Shown here: piece after piece, positions 14,569-25,663 of the stretch
How the letters are laid out: the number at the start of each line of letters is the position of its first letter
Numbering within the stretch: position 1 is the stretch's first letter
Assembly: GCF_001729785.1 (NCBI RefSeq)
Contig: NZ_CP017183.1
Location: 4,278,001-4,342,000 of the forward strand
DNA length: 64,000 nucleotides
Direction: 5' to 3'
From: Enterobacter hormaechei subsp. xiangfangensis
Lineage (GTDB): Bacteria; Pseudomonadota; Gammaproteobacteria; Enterobacterales; Enterobacteriaceae
The notes under the pieces: model-generated
The model's database searches: none
The model's input: the letters and a program-made list of their open reading frames with translations, nothing else
Told to the model about the DNA's origin: nothing
Program-made: the position numbers and the translations under genes

Positions 14569-16002
14569 TTACATCAAGCGTTGATAAAGGTCGCGGTAGG
14601 ACTGCGCCGCAACGTGCCAGCCAAAGTCCATGGACATCGCCTGACGTTGTACGTAACGCCACAGGGATGGACGGGACCACAAGACGAAAGCACGCCGGAT
14701 CGCCCGAAGCAGCGACCAGGCATTACTGTCCTCGAAAACAAACCCGCTGGCGATACCATCCGCCAGGTTTTCCAGGGAGCTGTCAGACACCGTATCCGCC
14801 AGCCCGCCCGTGCGGCGTACCAGCGGCAACGTGCCGTATTTCAGACCATAGAGCTGCGTCAGGCCGCAGGGCTCGAAACGGCTCGGCACCAGAATCACGT
14901 CCGCGCCGCCCATGATGCGGTGCGAGAACGCTTCGTGATAGCCAATCTGCACGCCCACCTGCCCCGGATGTTCCGCCGCGGCCGCAAGGAAACCTTCCTG
15001 CAATACCGGGTCGCCCGCGCCGAGCAGCGCCAGTTGCCCACCTTGCTCCAGTAATCCCGGCAGCGCTTCCAGCACCAGATCCAGCCCTTTCTGGCTGGTC
15101 AGGCGGCTGACCACCGCAAACAGCGGTACCTTGTCGTTGACCTTCAGCCCCATCGCAATCTGTAGCTGGCGCTTGTTCTCCGCTTTGTCCTCCACGGAGT
15201 CGCGTCCATAGCGCGCCGCCAGCAGGAGGTCCGTTTCCGGATTCCAGATCTGTTCATCTACGCCGTTCAGAATGCCCGACAGACGACCTTCACGGTGGCG
15301 CTGTTGCAGCAGCCCTTCCATACCGTAACCGAACTCCGGCTGGGTAATTTCACGCGCGTAGGTTGGGCTGACCGCCGTGATATGGTCGGCGTAGTACAGA
15401 CCCGCCTTCAGGAAAGAAATCTGTCCGTTAAACTCCAGCCCGTGCATGTTAAAGAACGACCATGGCAGATCGATGTCATTCATATGATGCGCGTAATACA
15501 TGCCCTGATACGCCAGGTTGTGCACCGTAAACACCGATTTGGCCGGGTGCCCCTTCGCCGCCAGATACGCAGGAGCCAGCCCCGCGTGCCAGTCGTGCGC
15601 GTGCACCACGTTCGGACGCCAGAACGGATCCAGCCCGACGGCCATCTCCGCCCCCACCCAGCCGAGCAGGGCAAAGCGCAGCACGTTATCGGTATAGGCG
15701 TACAGGTTGGTATCGTGATACGGGCTGCCGGGTCGATCGTATAAATGCGGGGCATCAATCAGGTAAATCCCTGTGCCATTGTAATGTCCAAACAGCAGGG
15801 TGATACGTCCCGCGAAGGTCTCGCGACGGGTAACAACCTTTGCATCGGGAATACCACGCCGGATATCCGGAAAAGCGGGCAACAACACGCGGGTATCCAC
15901 CCCTCCGGCAATTTGCGCCGCCGGTAGTGCACCAAGAACATCCGCCAGTCCGCCCGTTTTTAACAACGGGAACATCTCAGAACATACGTGTAAAACCTGC
16001 AT
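14569..16002 (-). CDS. glgA: Glycogen synthase (ADP-glucose)
   Basis: Glycosyltransferase family 5 enzyme that adds glucose from ADP-glucose to the growing alpha-1,4-glucan. The ATG at 16002 ([22 protein letters not shown]) gives 477 residues as in E. coli; the ADP-glucose-binding motif KTGGL is at residues 15-19. A second ATG lies directly before it at 16005, so the true start could be one codon earlier. The glgC stop codon overlaps the start, which indicates translational coupling. Fourth gene of glgBXCAP. Confidence 0.97.
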   Translation of the reverse strand: MQVLHVCSEMFPLLKTGGLADVLGALPAAQIAGGVDTRVLLPAFPDIRRGIPDAKVVTRRETFAGRITLLFGHYNGTGIYLIDAPHLYDRPGSPYHDTNLYAYTDNVLRFALLGWVGAEMAVGLDPFWRPNVVHAHDWHAGLAPAYLAAKGHPAKSVFTVHNLAYQGMYYAHHMNDIDLPWSFFNMHGLEFNGQISFLKAGLYYADHITAVSPTYAREITQPEFGYGMEGLLQQRHREGRLSGILNGVDEQIWNPETDLLLAARYGRDSVEDKAENKRQLQIAMGLKVNDKVPLFAVVSRLTSQKGLDLVLEALPGLLEQGGQLALLGAGDPVLQEGFLAAAAEHPGQVGVQIGYHEAFSHRIMGGADVILVPSRFEPCGLTQLYGLKYGTLPLVRRTGGLADTVSDSSLENLADGIASGFVFEDSNAWSLLRAIRRAFVLWSRPSLWRYVQRQAMSMDFGWHVAAQSYRDLYQRLM

Positions 16003-17297
16003 CATCGCTCCTGTTTGATTTGCAGCTTCCGCAACATTTCCCGTGTTACTAACACGATCCCCTCTTCCGAACGGTAGAAACGACGCGCATCTTCTTCCGC
16101 ATTTTCCCCAATCACCATCCCTTCGGGAATGACGCAGGCACGGTCGATAACGCAGCGACGCAGACGACATGAGCGCCCTACCCAGACATCCGGCAGCAGG
16201 ACTGCCGAATCGATATTACAGAATGAGTTTATACGCACGCGCGGGAACAGCACGGACTGCACCACCACCGAACCGGAGATAATGCACCCGCCAGAGACCA
16301 GCGAGTTGAGCGTCATACCGTGGCTGCCGGAGCGGTCCTGGACGAACTTCGCCGGCGGCAGCGATTCCATATGGGTGCGAATCGGCCAGTTCTGGTCGTA
16401 CATATCCAGCTCAGGCGTGACGGACGCAAGATCGAGGTTGGCTTTCCAGTACGCTTCCAGCGTTCCCACATCGCGCCAGTAAGGTTCCGCATTTGGATCG
16501 GACTGCACGCAGGACAGCGGGAAGGGATGTGCATACGCCATGCCAGCTTTGGTAATTTTCGGGATAATGTCTTTGCCGAAGTCGTGACTGGAGTTCTCGT
16601 CTTTGTCGTCCTCTTCCAGCAGTTCATAAAGATAATCGGCGTCAAAGACATAGATCCCCATGCTGGCGAGGGATTTGGTGTCGTCTCCCGGCATGGTTGG
16701 CGGGTTCGCCGGTTTTTCGACAAAGTCGATAATCTTGTCGTCGCCATCTACATGCATCACGCCAAACGCGGTTGCTTCCGCAACAGGCACCGGCAGGCAC
16801 GCCACGGTGCAGCGCGCCCCTTTTTCGACGTGGTCGATCAGCATGTGGGAGTAATCTTGCTTGTAGATGTGGTCCCCGGCGAGGATAACGATGTATTCCG
16901 CGTTGTAGCGGCGAATGATGTCGAGGTTTTGGGTCACGGCATCCGCCGTGCCGCGGTACCAGTTCTCCCCGTGAACGCGCTGCTGCGCCGGGAGCAGATC
17001 GACAAACTCGTTCATCTCTTCGCTGAAGAATGACCAGCCGCGCTGAATGTGCTGCACCAGCGTGTGCGACTGATATTGGGTAATGACGCCAATACGGCGA
17101 ATGCCTGAGTTCAGGCAGTTTGACAGTGCAAAATCGATAATACGGAACTTACCACCAAAGTGAACGGCCGGTTTAGCGCGCTTGATGGTCAAATCTTTCA
17201 GACGGGTACCACGCCCGCCCGCGAGTATCAGGGCAACTGTTTTTAATGGTAGCTGGCGCGCCAACATTAACGGATCGTTCTTCTCTAATCTAACCAT
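16002..17297 (-). CDS. glgC: Glucose-1-phosphate adenylyltransferase
   Basis: Makes ADP-glucose from ATP and glucose-1-phosphate; this is the committed, allosterically controlled step of glycogen synthesis. The ATG at 17297 ([12 protein letters not shown]) gives 431 residues as in E. coli and follows a good ribosome site (AAGGAGTT). The nucleotidyltransferase motif [12 protein letters not shown] lies near residue 28 and a left-handed beta-helix domain is at the C-terminus. It starts 17 bases after glgX. The leader carries two CsrA-type GGA sites, one of them on the ribosome site. Confidence 0.97.
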   Translation of the reverse strand: MVRLEKNDPLMLARQLPLKTVALILAGGRGTRLKDLTIKRAKPAVHFGGKFRIIDFALSNCLNSGIRRIGVITQYQSHTLVQHIQRGWSFFSEEMNEFVDLLPAQQRVHGENWYRGTADAVTQNLDIIRRYNAEYIVILAGDHIYKQDYSHMLIDHVEKGARCTVACLPVPVAEATAFGVMHVDGDDKIIDFVEKPANPPTMPGDDTKSLASMGIYVFDADYLYELLEEDDKDENSSHDFGKDIIPKITKAGMAYAHPFPLSCVQSDPNAEPYWRDVGTLEAYWKANLDLASVTPELDMYDQNWPIRTHMESLPPAKFVQDRSGSHGMTLNSLVSGGCIISGSVVVQSVLFPRVRINSFCNIDSAVLLPDVWVGRSCRLRRCVIDRACVIPEGMVIGENAEEDARRFYRSEEGIVLVTREMLRKLQIKQER

Positions 17298-17300
17298 GAC

Positions 17301-17344
17301 TAACTCCTTTTTTATCATCTTTGGAATACGCACACTCCGTGCGC
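17301..17344 (-). promoter_or_regulatory. CsrA-type leader of glgC
   Basis: On the minus strand a hairpin CGCAC-GGA-GTGTGCG presents GGA in its loop (about 17328-17344). A second GGA follows within the ribosome site AAAAAAGGAGTT (17302-17313). The same arrangement exists in E. coli glgC, where CsrA blocks translation and destabilises the mRNA. The hairpin lies inside the 3' end of glgX coding sequence. Confidence 0.65.
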
Positions 17345-19288
17345 AGGCCCGTGCCAGACAGCCATAACAACCGGATTATCCGCTCCGGCAAAGGGAGGAA
17401 TGGCTCGCCACTCCCCGTCAGGTAAAACAATCTCTGCGACGTCATCCGTCGCGTTCAGCGTCACCAGCCACGCATCCGAAAGCAGGATTTGCAGACAGGG
17501 TATGCCGTGTTGCCACTCTTGCGCGCTTAACGGTTGCGCGTCTTTATTCAGCCAGCGAACGTTGCCGTCGCCCTCTTCCCACCAGCGGTCGGCGGTGAGG
17601 GCGGGGATGCGCTGGCGAAGATGGATCAGCGCCGCGGTGAAATGGGTCAGCCCGCTGTTCGCTTCTCCCCAGTCGAGCCAGGTCAGGGTGTTGTCCTGGC
17701 AATAGGCGTTGTTGTTGCCGTGCTGGCTGTGGCCGTGCTCATCGCCCGCCAGCAGCATCGGCGTGCCCTGCGACAACAAAAGCGTCGTCAGCAGCGCATG
17801 AACGCTGGCGCGTCGCCGCTCGATCACATCCAGACTTCCGCCTAACCCTTCTATACCATGGTTAAAGCTATGGTTATTGTTAGTCCCATCGCGATTCTCC
17901 TCGCCGTTTGCCTCATTGTGTTTCTGATTGAAACAAACGCAGTCGCGCAGGGTAAAACCGTCGTGCGCCGTCACCAGGTTAATGGTGGCCGACGGACGTT
18001 TGCCGTCACGCTTAAAGAGATCGCTGGAGCCGGCAAAGCGACCGGCAAACTCCCCCAGCGACAGATCGCGCGTCAGCCAGAAGCGGCGGACGGCATCGCG
18101 AAAGTGGTCGTTCCACTCGGCAAACAGCGGCGGGAAGTTCCCCACCTGATAACCGCCCTCGCCGATGTCCCAGGGCTCCGCAATCAGCTTCACCTTTGAA
18201 AGCACCGGGCAGTTTTTGATGGCCTCAAACAGCGGCGCCTGCTGGCTGAACGCCGGGGTGCGCCCCATCACTGGCGCCAGGTCGAAGCGAAAACCGTCCA
18301 CGTGGAACGTCTCAACCCAGTATTTCAGGCACTCGTACGCGTAATGCGTAACGGCCGGATGACTGAGGTTGAGGGTGTTACCGCACCCGGTCCAGTTCTC
18401 GTAATCGCCGTCGTCCCTGATCCAATAATAGCTACGGTTATCGATTCCGCGCTGTGAGAGCGTCGGGCCGTCAAGATCGCTTTCCGCACTGTGGTTCAAC
18501 ACCACGTCCAGAATGACCTCGATACCCGCCGCGTGAAGCGCCTTCACCGCATCGCGAAACTCATCCCGCGCCTTCTCAGGATTCACCGCATAACGCGGAT
18601 CGAGGGCGAACAACGCCAGCGGGTTGTAGCCCCAGTAGTTGCTTAACCCGAGACGCTGTAGCCGCGGCTCGCTGGCGAAATGCGCCACGGGCAACAGCTC
18701 CAGCGCGGTGATCCCTAAGTGCTTCAGGTACGCGACCATCGTCGGATGCCCAAGCGCTTTGTAGGTGCCGCGCATCTCTTTGGGAATTGACGGGTGCAGA
18801 TACGTCAGCCCTTTAACGTGGGCTTCATAAATAACGGTGTTGCCCCAAGGCGTACGCGGCGGGGCATCGTCTTCCCAGTCGTAGAGATCGTGCACCACCA
18901 CGCTTTTGGGCGCGACGGGCGCGCTGTCGCGGTGGTCAGGTTCGCCGTAGCCAACGTGGAACAGCGGGTCATCTTTAAACTCACCGTCCACCCGGTGCGC
19001 ACAAGGGTCAATCAGCAGCTTCGCCGGGTTAAACCAGTGCCCCTGAGAGGGCTCCCAGGGGCCGTGTACGCGAAAACCGTAGTGCATCCCCGGCCGTCCT
19101 CCGGCCAGGTAGCCATGCCAGGTATCCCCCGTGCGCGCCGGTAAATCGTAACGGTGCTCGTTACCTTCCCCGTCAAACACACAGAGTTCCACCCGCTCCG
19201 CATGGGCGGAAAAGAGCGTGAAGTTCACCCCCTTTCCGTCAAAACTCGCCCCGAGCGGTTCGGGTTTACCTGCCGTAAGCTGCGTCAT
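17315..19288 (-). CDS. glgX: Glycogen debranching enzyme
   Basis: Glycoside hydrolase family 13 isoamylase-type enzyme that cuts alpha-1,6 branches of the short limit dextrins left by GlgP. It has 657 residues, as E. coli. An N-terminal CBM48 domain is followed by the catalytic barrel with nucleophile Asp336 (FRFDLAP), acid/base Glu371 (IAEPWD) and the third aspartate in TAHDGFTL. The start overlaps the glgB stop codon (ATGA). Its 3' end also encodes the CsrA hairpin of glgC. Confidence 0.97.
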   Translation of the reverse strand: MTQLTAGKPEPLGASFDGKGVNFTLFSAHAERVELCVFDGEGNEHRYDLPARTGDTWHGYLAGGRPGMHYGFRVHGPWEPSQGHWFNPAKLLIDPCAHRVDGEFKDDPLFHVGYGEPDHRDSAPVAPKSVVVHDLYDWEDDAPPRTPWGNTVIYEAHVKGLTYLHPSIPKEMRGTYKALGHPTMVAYLKHLGITALELLPVAHFASEPRLQRLGLSNYWGYNPLALFALDPRYAVNPEKARDEFRDAVKALHAAGIEVILDVVLNHSAESDLDGPTLSQRGIDNRSYYWIRDDGDYENWTGCGNTLNLSHPAVTHYAYECLKYWVETFHVDGFRFDLAPVMGRTPAFSQQAPLFEAIKNCPVLSKVKLIAEPWDIGEGGYQVGNFPPLFAEWNDHFRDAVRRFWLTRDLSLGEFAGRFAGSSDLFKRDGKRPSATINLVTAHDGFTLRDCVCFNQKHNEANGEENRDGTNNNHSFNHGIEGLGGSLDVIERRRASVHALLTTLLLSQGTPMLLAGDEHGHSQHGNNNAYCQDNTLTWLDWGEANSGLTHFTAALIHLRQRIPALTADRWWEEGDGNVRWLNKDAQPLSAQEWQHGIPCLQILLSDAWLVTLNATDDVAEIVLPDGEWRAIPPFAGADNPVVMAVWHGPAHGVCVFQR

Positions 19289-21471
19289 TCTCCCTCCCGC
19301 ACCAGCCAGATTGTGCCAAGCGGCGGCAGCGTCAGGCTCAGGGAGTTCGGACGGCCATGGCTTTCAATGGCATCGCTCTGCACCAGCCCGCCGTTACCCG
19401 CATTGCTGCCGTGGTAGTGCATGGAGTCGGTATTGAGAATTTCGCGCCATTTGCCCGGCTGGTTAATGCCGAAGCGGTAGTGTTCACGCGGCACTGGCGT
19501 GAAGTTGCTGGCGACGATGATCTCGTTACCCGCCTTGTCGCGGCGCGCAAAGACAAACACCGAGCGCTCGTGGTCGTCCACCACCAGCCACTCAAAGCCG
19601 TACGGATCAAAGTCCAGCTCGTGCAGCGCTTTGTGGTGGCGATAGGTCAGGTTCAGGTCACGGACCAGACGCTGTACGCCGTGGTGCCAGTTGTCCGCGC
19701 CTTCCAGCAGATGCCAGTCAAGGCTGGTATCGTGGTTCCATTCGCGCCCCTGCGCAAATTCGTTGCCCATAAACAGCAGCTTTTTGCCCGGGAAGGCGAA
19801 CATCCAGCCGTAGTAGGCGCGCAGGTTGGCAAACTTCTGCCACGCGTCCCCCGGCATGCGGTCGAGAATGGATTTCTTGCCGTGCACCACTTCATCGTGC
19901 GACAGCGGCAGCATGAAGTTTTCGGTGTAGTTGTAGAGCAGCCCGAAAGTGAGCTTATCGTGGTGATACTGACGATAAACCGGGTCGAGCTTCATGTAGT
20001 CGAGCGTGTCGTGCATCCAGCCGAGGTTCCACTTGTACCAGAAGCCCAGTCCGCCCATTGACGGTGGACGGGAAACGCCCGGGAAGTCGGTGGACTCTTC
20101 CGCCATGGTCACGGCACCTTCCACCTGCTCCCCGATGATGCGGTTGGTGTTGCGCAGAAACTCAATCGCTTCGAGGTTTTCACGCCCGCCATACTCGTTC
20201 GGGATCCACTCACCCTCTTTGCGGCTGTAGTCGCGGTAAATCATCGACGCCACCGCATCGACGCGCAGGGCATCAATGCCGAAACGCTCGATCCAGTACA
20301 GCGCGTTCCCGACCAGGTAGTTCGATACTTCACGGCGACCGTAGTTGTAGATCAGCGTGTTCCAGTCCTGGTGATAGCCTTCGCGCGGGTCGCTGTGCTC
20401 GTAAAGCTTTGTGCCGTCGAACTCTGCCAGCGCAAAATCATCCGACGGGAAGTGGCCCGGCACCCAGTCGAGGATGACGTTCAGCCCGGCGGCGTGCGCG
20501 GCATCGATGAAATAGCGGAAGTCATCGCGCGTGCCAAAGCGGCGCGTAGGCGCATACAGCCCGGTTGGCTGATAGCCCCAGCTGCCGTCGAACGGGTGCT
20601 CGTTGATCGGCAGCAGTTCCAGGTGCGTAAAGCCCATCCATTTGGCGTACGGCACCAGCTGGTCCGCCAGCTCGCGATAGCTCAGCCAGAAGTTGTTATC
20701 GGTGTGGCGACGCCACGAGCCGAGATGCACTTCATAGACGGAGATCGGCGCATCAAAGCGGTTAGCCTGCTTGCGCTCTTCCGTCTGGACAACCTTCTCC
20801 GGCAGGCCGCAAATCAGCGAGGCGGTATTCGGGCGCAGTTCGGCCTCAAAGGCGTACGGGTCAGATTTAATGCGCAGCTTGCCGTTGGCATCGATCATCT
20901 CGAATTTGTAGAGCTGACCGTTGTGCGCACCGGGGATAAACAGCTCCCAGATGCCGGTTTCCCGGCGCAGGCGCATGGGGTGACGACGACCGTCCCAGTA
21001 GTTGAACTGCCCGACAACGGAGACGCGCTGGGCGTTTGGCGCCCATACGGCAAAACGCGTGCCGGTGATACCGTCCATGGTATCCGCATGGGCACCCAGC
21101 GTTTCGTAAGGGCGTAAATGGGTCCCTTCGGACAGCAGCCAGGCGTCCATCTCTTTTAAAAGCGGGCCGAAGCTATAGGGATCGTCAATCAGGTTTTGCT
21201 GACCGTGCCAGATAACGGCAAGCTGATAACGAAAAGGATTTTTACGGCGGGGCATGACGCCCGAGAAGAAGCCACGCGAGTCGAGGCATTCCAGATTACC
21301 CACCTTGCGGCCGGTTTTGGGTTCGATAACCCACACTTCTGTTGCATCCGGTAACAGCGCACGAACTTCCAGTCCGGCCTCTGTACGGTGCATCCCTAGC
21401 ACAGAAAAGGGGTCGGCAAAGTGACCCGCAATAAGCGCATTAATCACGTCTCTCGAAATACGATCGGACAT
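19285..21471 (-). CDS. glgB: 1,4-alpha-glucan branching enzyme
   Basis: Family GH13 enzyme that cuts an alpha-1,4 chain and rejoins it as an alpha-1,6 branch. The ATG at 21471 ([13 protein letters not shown]) gives 728 residues, the E. coli length; three codons of upstream extension are not conserved. Two N-terminal CBM48-like domains precede the barrel, with nucleophile Asp405 (RVDAVAS) and acid/base Glu458 (AEESTDFP). First gene of glgBXCAP; the operon promoter should lie in the 239-base spacer before it. Confidence 0.97.
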   Translation of the reverse strand: MSDRISRDVINALIAGHFADPFSVLGMHRTEAGLEVRALLPDATEVWVIEPKTGRKVGNLECLDSRGFFSGVMPRRKNPFRYQLAVIWHGQQNLIDDPYSFGPLLKEMDAWLLSEGTHLRPYETLGAHADTMDGITGTRFAVWAPNAQRVSVVGQFNYWDGRRHPMRLRRETGIWELFIPGAHNGQLYKFEMIDANGKLRIKSDPYAFEAELRPNTASLICGLPEKVVQTEERKQANRFDAPISVYEVHLGSWRRHTDNNFWLSYRELADQLVPYAKWMGFTHLELLPINEHPFDGSWGYQPTGLYAPTRRFGTRDDFRYFIDAAHAAGLNVILDWVPGHFPSDDFALAEFDGTKLYEHSDPREGYHQDWNTLIYNYGRREVSNYLVGNALYWIERFGIDALRVDAVASMIYRDYSRKEGEWIPNEYGGRENLEAIEFLRNTNRIIGEQVEGAVTMAEESTDFPGVSRPPSMGGLGFWYKWNLGWMHDTLDYMKLDPVYRQYHHDKLTFGLLYNYTENFMLPLSHDEVVHGKKSILDRMPGDAWQKFANLRAYYGWMFAFPGKKLLFMGNEFAQGREWNHDTSLDWHLLEGADNWHHGVQRLVRDLNLTYRHHKALHELDFDPYGFEWLVVDDHERSVFVFARRDKAGNEIIVASNFTPVPREHYRFGINQPGKWREILNTDSMHYHGSNAGNGGLVQSDAIESHGRPNSLSLTLPPLGTIWLVREGE

Positions 21472-21668
21472 GGTATTCATCCTGTTTTTTTATGTCGCCC
21501 TTTTTACGCGCTCCGGGACGACTTTTAATGTGACCTAAACGGTGCAGTTAATCCTCTCTGCTCCGCCCTACCCTCAGGTGAGAAATAAATCTTCCTTAAA
21601 GCATAGCCAACGTCGTGGGTCCTCCTGATAAAAAATAAGACATCTGCGTTTTACTCCATGTAGTACGC

Positions 21669-21696
21669 AAAAAAAGGGGGTGACAATCACCCCCCG
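21669..21696 (-). terminator. Rho-independent terminator of asd
   Basis: Read on the minus strand, GGGGGTGATTGTCACCCCC forms a tight stem and is followed by seven T. It lies 15 bases beyond the asd stop codon. Confidence 0.9.
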
Positions 21697-21710
21697 TGTT
21701 TAACAAATTA

Positions 21711-22814
21711 TTACGCCAGCTGGCGCAGCATGCGGCGCAGCGGCTCGGCGGCACCCCACAGAAGCTGGTCGCCAACGGTGAACGCGGAGAGGTACTCAGG
21801 CCCCATGTTCAGCTTGCGCAGGCGGCCAACCGGGGTGGTCAGCGTGCCGGTGACGGCTGCCGGGGTCAGTTCGCGCATGGTGATATCGCGATCGTTTGGC
21901 ACCACTTTCGCCCACGGGTTATGCGCGGCCAGCAGCTCTTCCACGGTCGGAATAGACACATCTTTTTTCAGTTTAATGGTGAAGGCCTGGCTGTGGCAGC
22001 GCAGCGCGCCGATACGCACGCACAGACCGTCAACCGGAATGGTGTTCACGGTGCCGAGGATTTTGTTGGTCTCAGCCTGGCCCTTCCACTCTTCGCGGGT
22101 CTGGCCGTTATCCAGCTGTTTGTCTATCCACGGGATCAGGCCGCCGGCCAGCGGTACGCCGAAGTTATCCACCGGCAGCTCGCCGCTGCGGGTGAGCTGA
22201 GTGACTTTACGCTCGATATCGAGGATCGCGGACGCCGGGTCTGCCAGCTCGGCAGCGACGCTCTGGTGCAGCTGGCCCATCTGGGTCAGCAGCTCGCGCA
22301 TATGACGCGCGCCACCGCCGGACGCCGCCTGGTAGGTCGCCACGGAGACCCACTCCACCAGATCCTGTGCGAACAGACCGCCGAGGGACATCAGCATCAG
22401 GCTGACGGTGCAGTTACCGCCAACAAAGGTTTTCACGCCGTTGTTCAGGCCGTCGGTGATGACGCCCTGGTTAACCGGGTCAAGAATAATGATGGCATCG
22501 TCTTTCATGCGAAGCGAAGAGGCCGCGTCAATCCAGTAGCCCTGCCAGCCGCTTTCACGCAGCTTCGGATAGATTTCGTTGGTATAATCGCCGCCCTGGC
22601 AGGTCACAATAATGTCGAGTGCCTTCAGCGCCTCCAGGTCGTAAGCATCCTGCAACGTGCCTGTGGTACCCCCAAAGGACGGTGCAGCCTGGCCGAGCTG
22701 GGAAGTGGAGAAGAAGACCGGGCGGATGGCGTCGAAATCGCGCTCTTCAACCATGCGTTGCATGAGTACAGAGCCGACCATACCGCGCCAGCCGATAAAA
22801 CCAACGTTTTTCAT
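21711..22814 (-). CDS. asd: Aspartate-semialdehyde dehydrogenase
   Basis: NADPH-dependent reductive dephosphorylation of aspartyl phosphate, the branch point to lysine, diaminopimelate, methionine, threonine and isoleucine. The ATG at 22814 ([15 protein letters not shown]) gives 367 residues, as E. coli, with GCAGGAAA as ribosome site. The NADP motif GWRGMVG is at residues 8-14 and the catalytic Cys135 lies in GGNCTVSLM. It is monocistronic with its own terminator and divergent from yhgN. Confidence 0.97.
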   Translation of the reverse strand: MKNVGFIGWRGMVGSVLMQRMVEERDFDAIRPVFFSTSQLGQAAPSFGGTTGTLQDAYDLEALKALDIIVTCQGGDYTNEIYPKLRESGWQGYWIDAASSLRMKDDAIIILDPVNQGVITDGLNNGVKTFVGGNCTVSLMLMSLGGLFAQDLVEWVSVATYQAASGGGARHMRELLTQMGQLHQSVAAELADPASAILDIERKVTQLTRSGELPVDNFGVPLAGGLIPWIDKQLDNGQTREEWKGQAETNKILGTVNTIPVDGLCVRIGALRCHSQAFTIKLKKDVSIPTVEELLAAHNPWAKVVPNDRDITMRELTPAAVTGTLTTPVGRLRKLNMGPEYLSAFTVGDQLLWGAAEPLRRMLRQLA

Positions 22815-22992
22815 AGCATTTTTTTCCTGCAAGGGGTGTGTGCTGATTGTGCAAGCCAGTATTGAACTGGGATATGCTTCACATTACAAAATGCTGCCAA
22901 AGTCGCAAGCGAAATTAATCGATGATTGCCCGGCAATCAGAAAAAGTGCTAATCACCGCAATGACCACAATAAGTATCAGGGATAATTTAAG

Positions 22993-23586
22993 ATGAGTGA
23001 AATCATTTCCGCAGCGGTTTTATTGATCCTGATTATGGATCCGCTCGGTAATCTGCCGATCTTCATGTCGGTGCTGAAGCACACCGAGCCGAAGCGCCGT
23101 CGGGCGATCATGATCCGCGAGCTGCTCATCGCCCTGCTGGTGATGTTTATCTTCCTGTTCGCCGGTGAAAAAATTCTCGCTTTCCTGAACTTACGCGCCG
23201 AAACGGTCTCCATTTCCGGCGGGATCATTTTGTTCCTGATTGCCATTAAGATGATTTTCCCGAGCGCGGAGGGCAGCAGCAGCGGCCTGCCTGCGGGTGA
23301 AGAGCCGTTTATCGTGCCGCTGGCGATTCCGCTGGTCGCCGGGCCAACGATTCTGGCCACGCTGATGCTGCTGTCGCATCAGTATCCGAATCAGATGAGC
23401 CATCTGGTGATTGCCCTGCTGATCGCCTGGGGCGGGACGTTTATTATCCTGTTGCAGTCGTCGCTATTCCTGCGCCTGCTGGGTGAGAAAGGGGTGAACG
23501 CGCTGGAGCGCCTGATGGGGCTGATTCTGGTAATGATGGCAACGCAGATGTTCCTGGACGGGATACGGGCGTGGATGAAAGGATAG
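22993..23586 (+). CDS. yhgN: YhgN, MarC-family membrane protein
   Basis: Inner-membrane protein of the MarC family (UPF0056) with about six hydrophobic segments. It has 197 residues, as in E. coli. The first helix carries the conserved IMDPLGNLPIF and the middle GLPAGEEPFIVPLAIPLVAGP. Transport activity is not established for the family. It is divergent from asd and ends at a strong terminator. Confidence 0.94.
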   Translation: MSEIISAAVLLILIMDPLGNLPIFMSVLKHTEPKRRRAIMIRELLIALLVMFIFLFAGEKILAFLNLRAETVSISGGIILFLIAIKMIFPSAEGSSSGLPAGEEPFIVPLAIPLVAGPTILATLMLLSHQYPNQMSHLVIALLIAWGGTFIILLQSSLFLRLLGEKGVNALERLMGLILVMMATQMFLDGIRAWMKG

Positions 23587-23594
23587 GTAAAAGC

Positions 23595-23622
23595 AAAACG
23601 GCAATCCTTGATTGCCGTTTTT
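23595..23622 (+). terminator. Rho-independent terminator of yhgN
   Basis: AAAACGGCAAT, CCTTG loop, ATTGCCGTTTTT: an 11-bp stem that runs into a T-tract, beginning 9 bases after the yhgN stop codon. The A-rich left side could make it bidirectional and serve gntU too. Confidence 0.9.
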
Positions 23623-23632
23623 AGTGTTTGCT

Positions 23633-23653
23633 CCCTCTCCCCGTGGGAGAGGG
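23633..23653. repeat. GGGAGAGGG palindrome, family A copy 4
   Basis: CCCTCTCCC, CGT and GGGAGAGGG, without outer arms. It is followed by AGAAAACCGGG, the same tail as after the first unit of the double copy at 42494. It lies between convergent yhgN and gntU, next to a normal terminator. Confidence 0.75.
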
Positions 23654-23665
23654 AGAAAACCGGGA

Positions 23666-25006
23666 TCAGCTCAGCAGCGTAAACGCAATCATCCCGACAA
23701 CCGCACCCGTCGTGCCGAGGATGGTTTCCATCAGCGTCCAGGTTTTCAGGGTTTGCGCTTCGGTTGCGCCGGTAAATTTACCGAACAGCCAGAAGCCTGC
23801 ATCGTTCACGTGAGACACCACAATCGAACCACCCGCGATACAGATAGAGAGCGCCGCCATCTGCGCGCCGGAGTAGTTCAGCTGTTCAATCACCGGCATT
23901 ACCAGACCCACGGCGGTTAAGCACGCCACGGTCGCGGAGCCCTGAATGATACGCACCGCCGCGGCCAGTACAAAGCAGGTGACCGCAATCGGCAGGCCCA
24001 TTCCGGTCAGCGCTTCGCCCAGCGCCGGGCCAACGCCGGAATCCACCAGCACCTGCTTGAACACGCCGCCCGCCCCGATCACCAGCAGGATAATCCCCGC
24101 CGGTTGCAGCGCGGCACCACAGATCTCCATCACGCGGTCTTTCGGCATGCCCTGACGCATTGCCAGGCCGTAAATCGCGACCAGACACGCCACCAGAATC
24201 GCAGTGAACGGATGACCAATAAATTCGAACCATTCGTAAGCGGTTGACCCCACCGGCACAAAGCGTGCAGCGATGGTTTTCAGGCCCACCAGCACCAGCG
24301 GCAGCAGGATCAGCGACAGACTGAAGCCGAAGGACGGCATTTTACCCTCGCCCAGGTGCGGCTCGGTGATGTCGTCCGGAATGTGCAGCTCAACGTAACG
24401 GCTGATAAAGTTTCCCCACAGCGGACCGGCGATAATCATCCCCGGGATCGCCGCACACAGGCCAATCAGGATCATCCAGCCAAAGTCAGCATGCATCTGG
24501 GAGGCCAGCAGCATCGGCGCAGGCCCCGGCAGCAGGAACGCCGCCGCCGCCGCCACGCCCGCAAACAGCGGAATGACCAGCTTCACGAGGTTAGTACCGG
24601 TATGGCGCGCCATGGAGAATGCGACGCTTATCAGCAGCACAACGGCCACTTCAAAGAACAGCGGCAGCGCGCAAATCAGCCCTGCCAGACCAATCGCGTA
24701 GTGCGCACGGCTGTGCCCGAAGGATTTCAGCATCTTGACCGCAATCTGATCGACCGCGCCCGTCTCGTGCAAAATCTTACCAAACATCGCGCCCAGTGCC
24801 ACCACAATGGCCAGGAAGCCGAGCGTGCCGCCCATCCCTTTTTCCATCGTCGCCGCGATTTTGTCGAGCGGCATGCCGGAAAAGAGACCAGCACCAATAG
24901 AAACCACCATCAAAGCAACGAAGGCGTGCATACGTGCCTTCATCACTAAAAACAGCAGCAGCAATACGGAACCCACTGCTGTCAAAACTAGCGTTAATGT
25001 ACTCAA
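23666..25006 (-). CDS. gntU: GntU, low-affinity gluconate permease
   Basis: Gluconate:H+ symporter of the GntP family in the inner membrane. It has 446 residues, as E. coli, with 12 or more hydrophobic segments and the signature SHVNDAGFWLFGKF near residue 395. It starts three bases after the gntK stop codon, so gntKU is one transcript controlled by the GntR operators before gntK. It is paralogous to the GntT fragment at the left edge. Confidence 0.96.
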   Translation of the reverse strand: MSTLTLVLTAVGSVLLLLFLVMKARMHAFVALMVVSIGAGLFSGMPLDKIAATMEKGMGGTLGFLAIVVALGAMFGKILHETGAVDQIAVKMLKSFGHSRAHYAIGLAGLICALPLFFEVAVVLLISVAFSMARHTGTNLVKLVIPLFAGVAAAAAFLLPGPAPMLLASQMHADFGWMILIGLCAAIPGMIIAGPLWGNFISRYVELHIPDDITEPHLGEGKMPSFGFSLSLILLPLVLVGLKTIAARFVPVGSTAYEWFEFIGHPFTAILVACLVAIYGLAMRQGMPKDRVMEICGAALQPAGIILLVIGAGGVFKQVLVDSGVGPALGEALTGMGLPIAVTCFVLAAAVRIIQGSATVACLTAVGLVMPVIEQLNYSGAQMAALSICIAGGSIVVSHVNDAGFWLFGKFTGATEAQTLKTWTLMETILGTTGAVVGMIAFTLLS

Positions 25007-25009
25007 AAC

Positions 25010-25537
25010 TTACTGCCTTTTATTAATAACCTCGATGGTGCTGGCAACAACACCTTCCAGCGGCTGATCGATATCAACCACTAAGACATCCTGCTCGTCA
25101 GCACCCGGCTCCTGCAACGCTTCGAACTGCGTTACCAGCATCTGGGTTTTGAAGAAGTGGCCTTTACGCGCCTTCAGGCGGCTTTCAATCACCCCGAAAT
25201 CGCCTTTCAGGTAGATGAAAGAGAGGTTCGGGTTGCCGTCGCGCAGCAGGTCGCGATAGGTTTTTTTCAGCGCGGAACAGACGATCAGGGAGACTTTATT
25301 GGTGCGCTGCATCGCGAACGCGGCGTCATTCAGCGCCTGCAACCACGGTTTGCGGTCGTCGTCGTTCAGCGGCTCGCCGGAAGCCATTTTCATGATGTTG
25401 CTACGCGGATGGAGGAAGTCACCATCAAGAAACGCAGCCTGGAGTTGATGCGCCACTTCGCTCGCCACGGCAGATTTACCGCTACCGGACACGCCCATCA
25501 GGACGTAAACGTGGTGATCGTGATTAGTCGTGCTCAA
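25010..25537 (-). CDS. gntK: Gluconokinase, TTG start
   Basis: Phosphorylates gluconate to 6-phosphogluconate with ATP. The protein aligns with E. coli GntK from (M)STTNHDHH, and the codon there is TTG at 25537, preceded at good distance by GAGGGA; this gives 175 residues, the E. coli length. Another TTG 18 bases upstream is a less likely start. The P-loop GVSGSGKS is at residues 15-22, followed by DGDFLHPRSN for substrate binding. First gene of gntKU, under GntR control. Confidence 0.95.
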   Translation of the reverse strand: MSTTNHDHHVYVLMGVSGSGKSAVASEVAHQLQAAFLDGDFLHPRSNIMKMASGEPLNDDDRKPWLQALNDAAFAMQRTNKVSLIVCSALKKTYRDLLRDGNPNLSFIYLKGDFGVIESRLKARKGHFFKTQMLVTQFEALQEPGADEQDVLVVDIDQPLEGVVASTIEVINKRQ

Positions 25538-25556
25538 AGGGTGTCCCTCAGTCAAT

Positions 25557-25584
25557 TGTTACGGGTAACAGTTATCGGTAACAT
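25557..25584. promoter_or_regulatory. Two adjacent GntR operators
   Basis: TGTTACGGGTAACA (25557-25570) directly abuts GTTATCGGTAACAT (25571-25584). Both match the GntR/LacI-type operator ATGTTACCGGTAACAT. They lie 20-47 bases before the gntK start and would occlude its promoter or leader in the absence of gluconate. Confidence 0.85.
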
Positions 25585-25663
25585 TGTCCTGCCGGGGCAT
25601 AAGAGAAGCAATATCCAAACGTGCGCGAAGTGAATAAGTGTGAGCTACTTCAAATTTGTCGGA

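Noticed and set aside
16005..16170. N-terminal extension of GlgA
   Set aside because: It runs into glgC coding sequence; the KTGGL motif must be near residue 15 as in all bacterial glycogen synthases, which fixes the start at 16002 or 16005.
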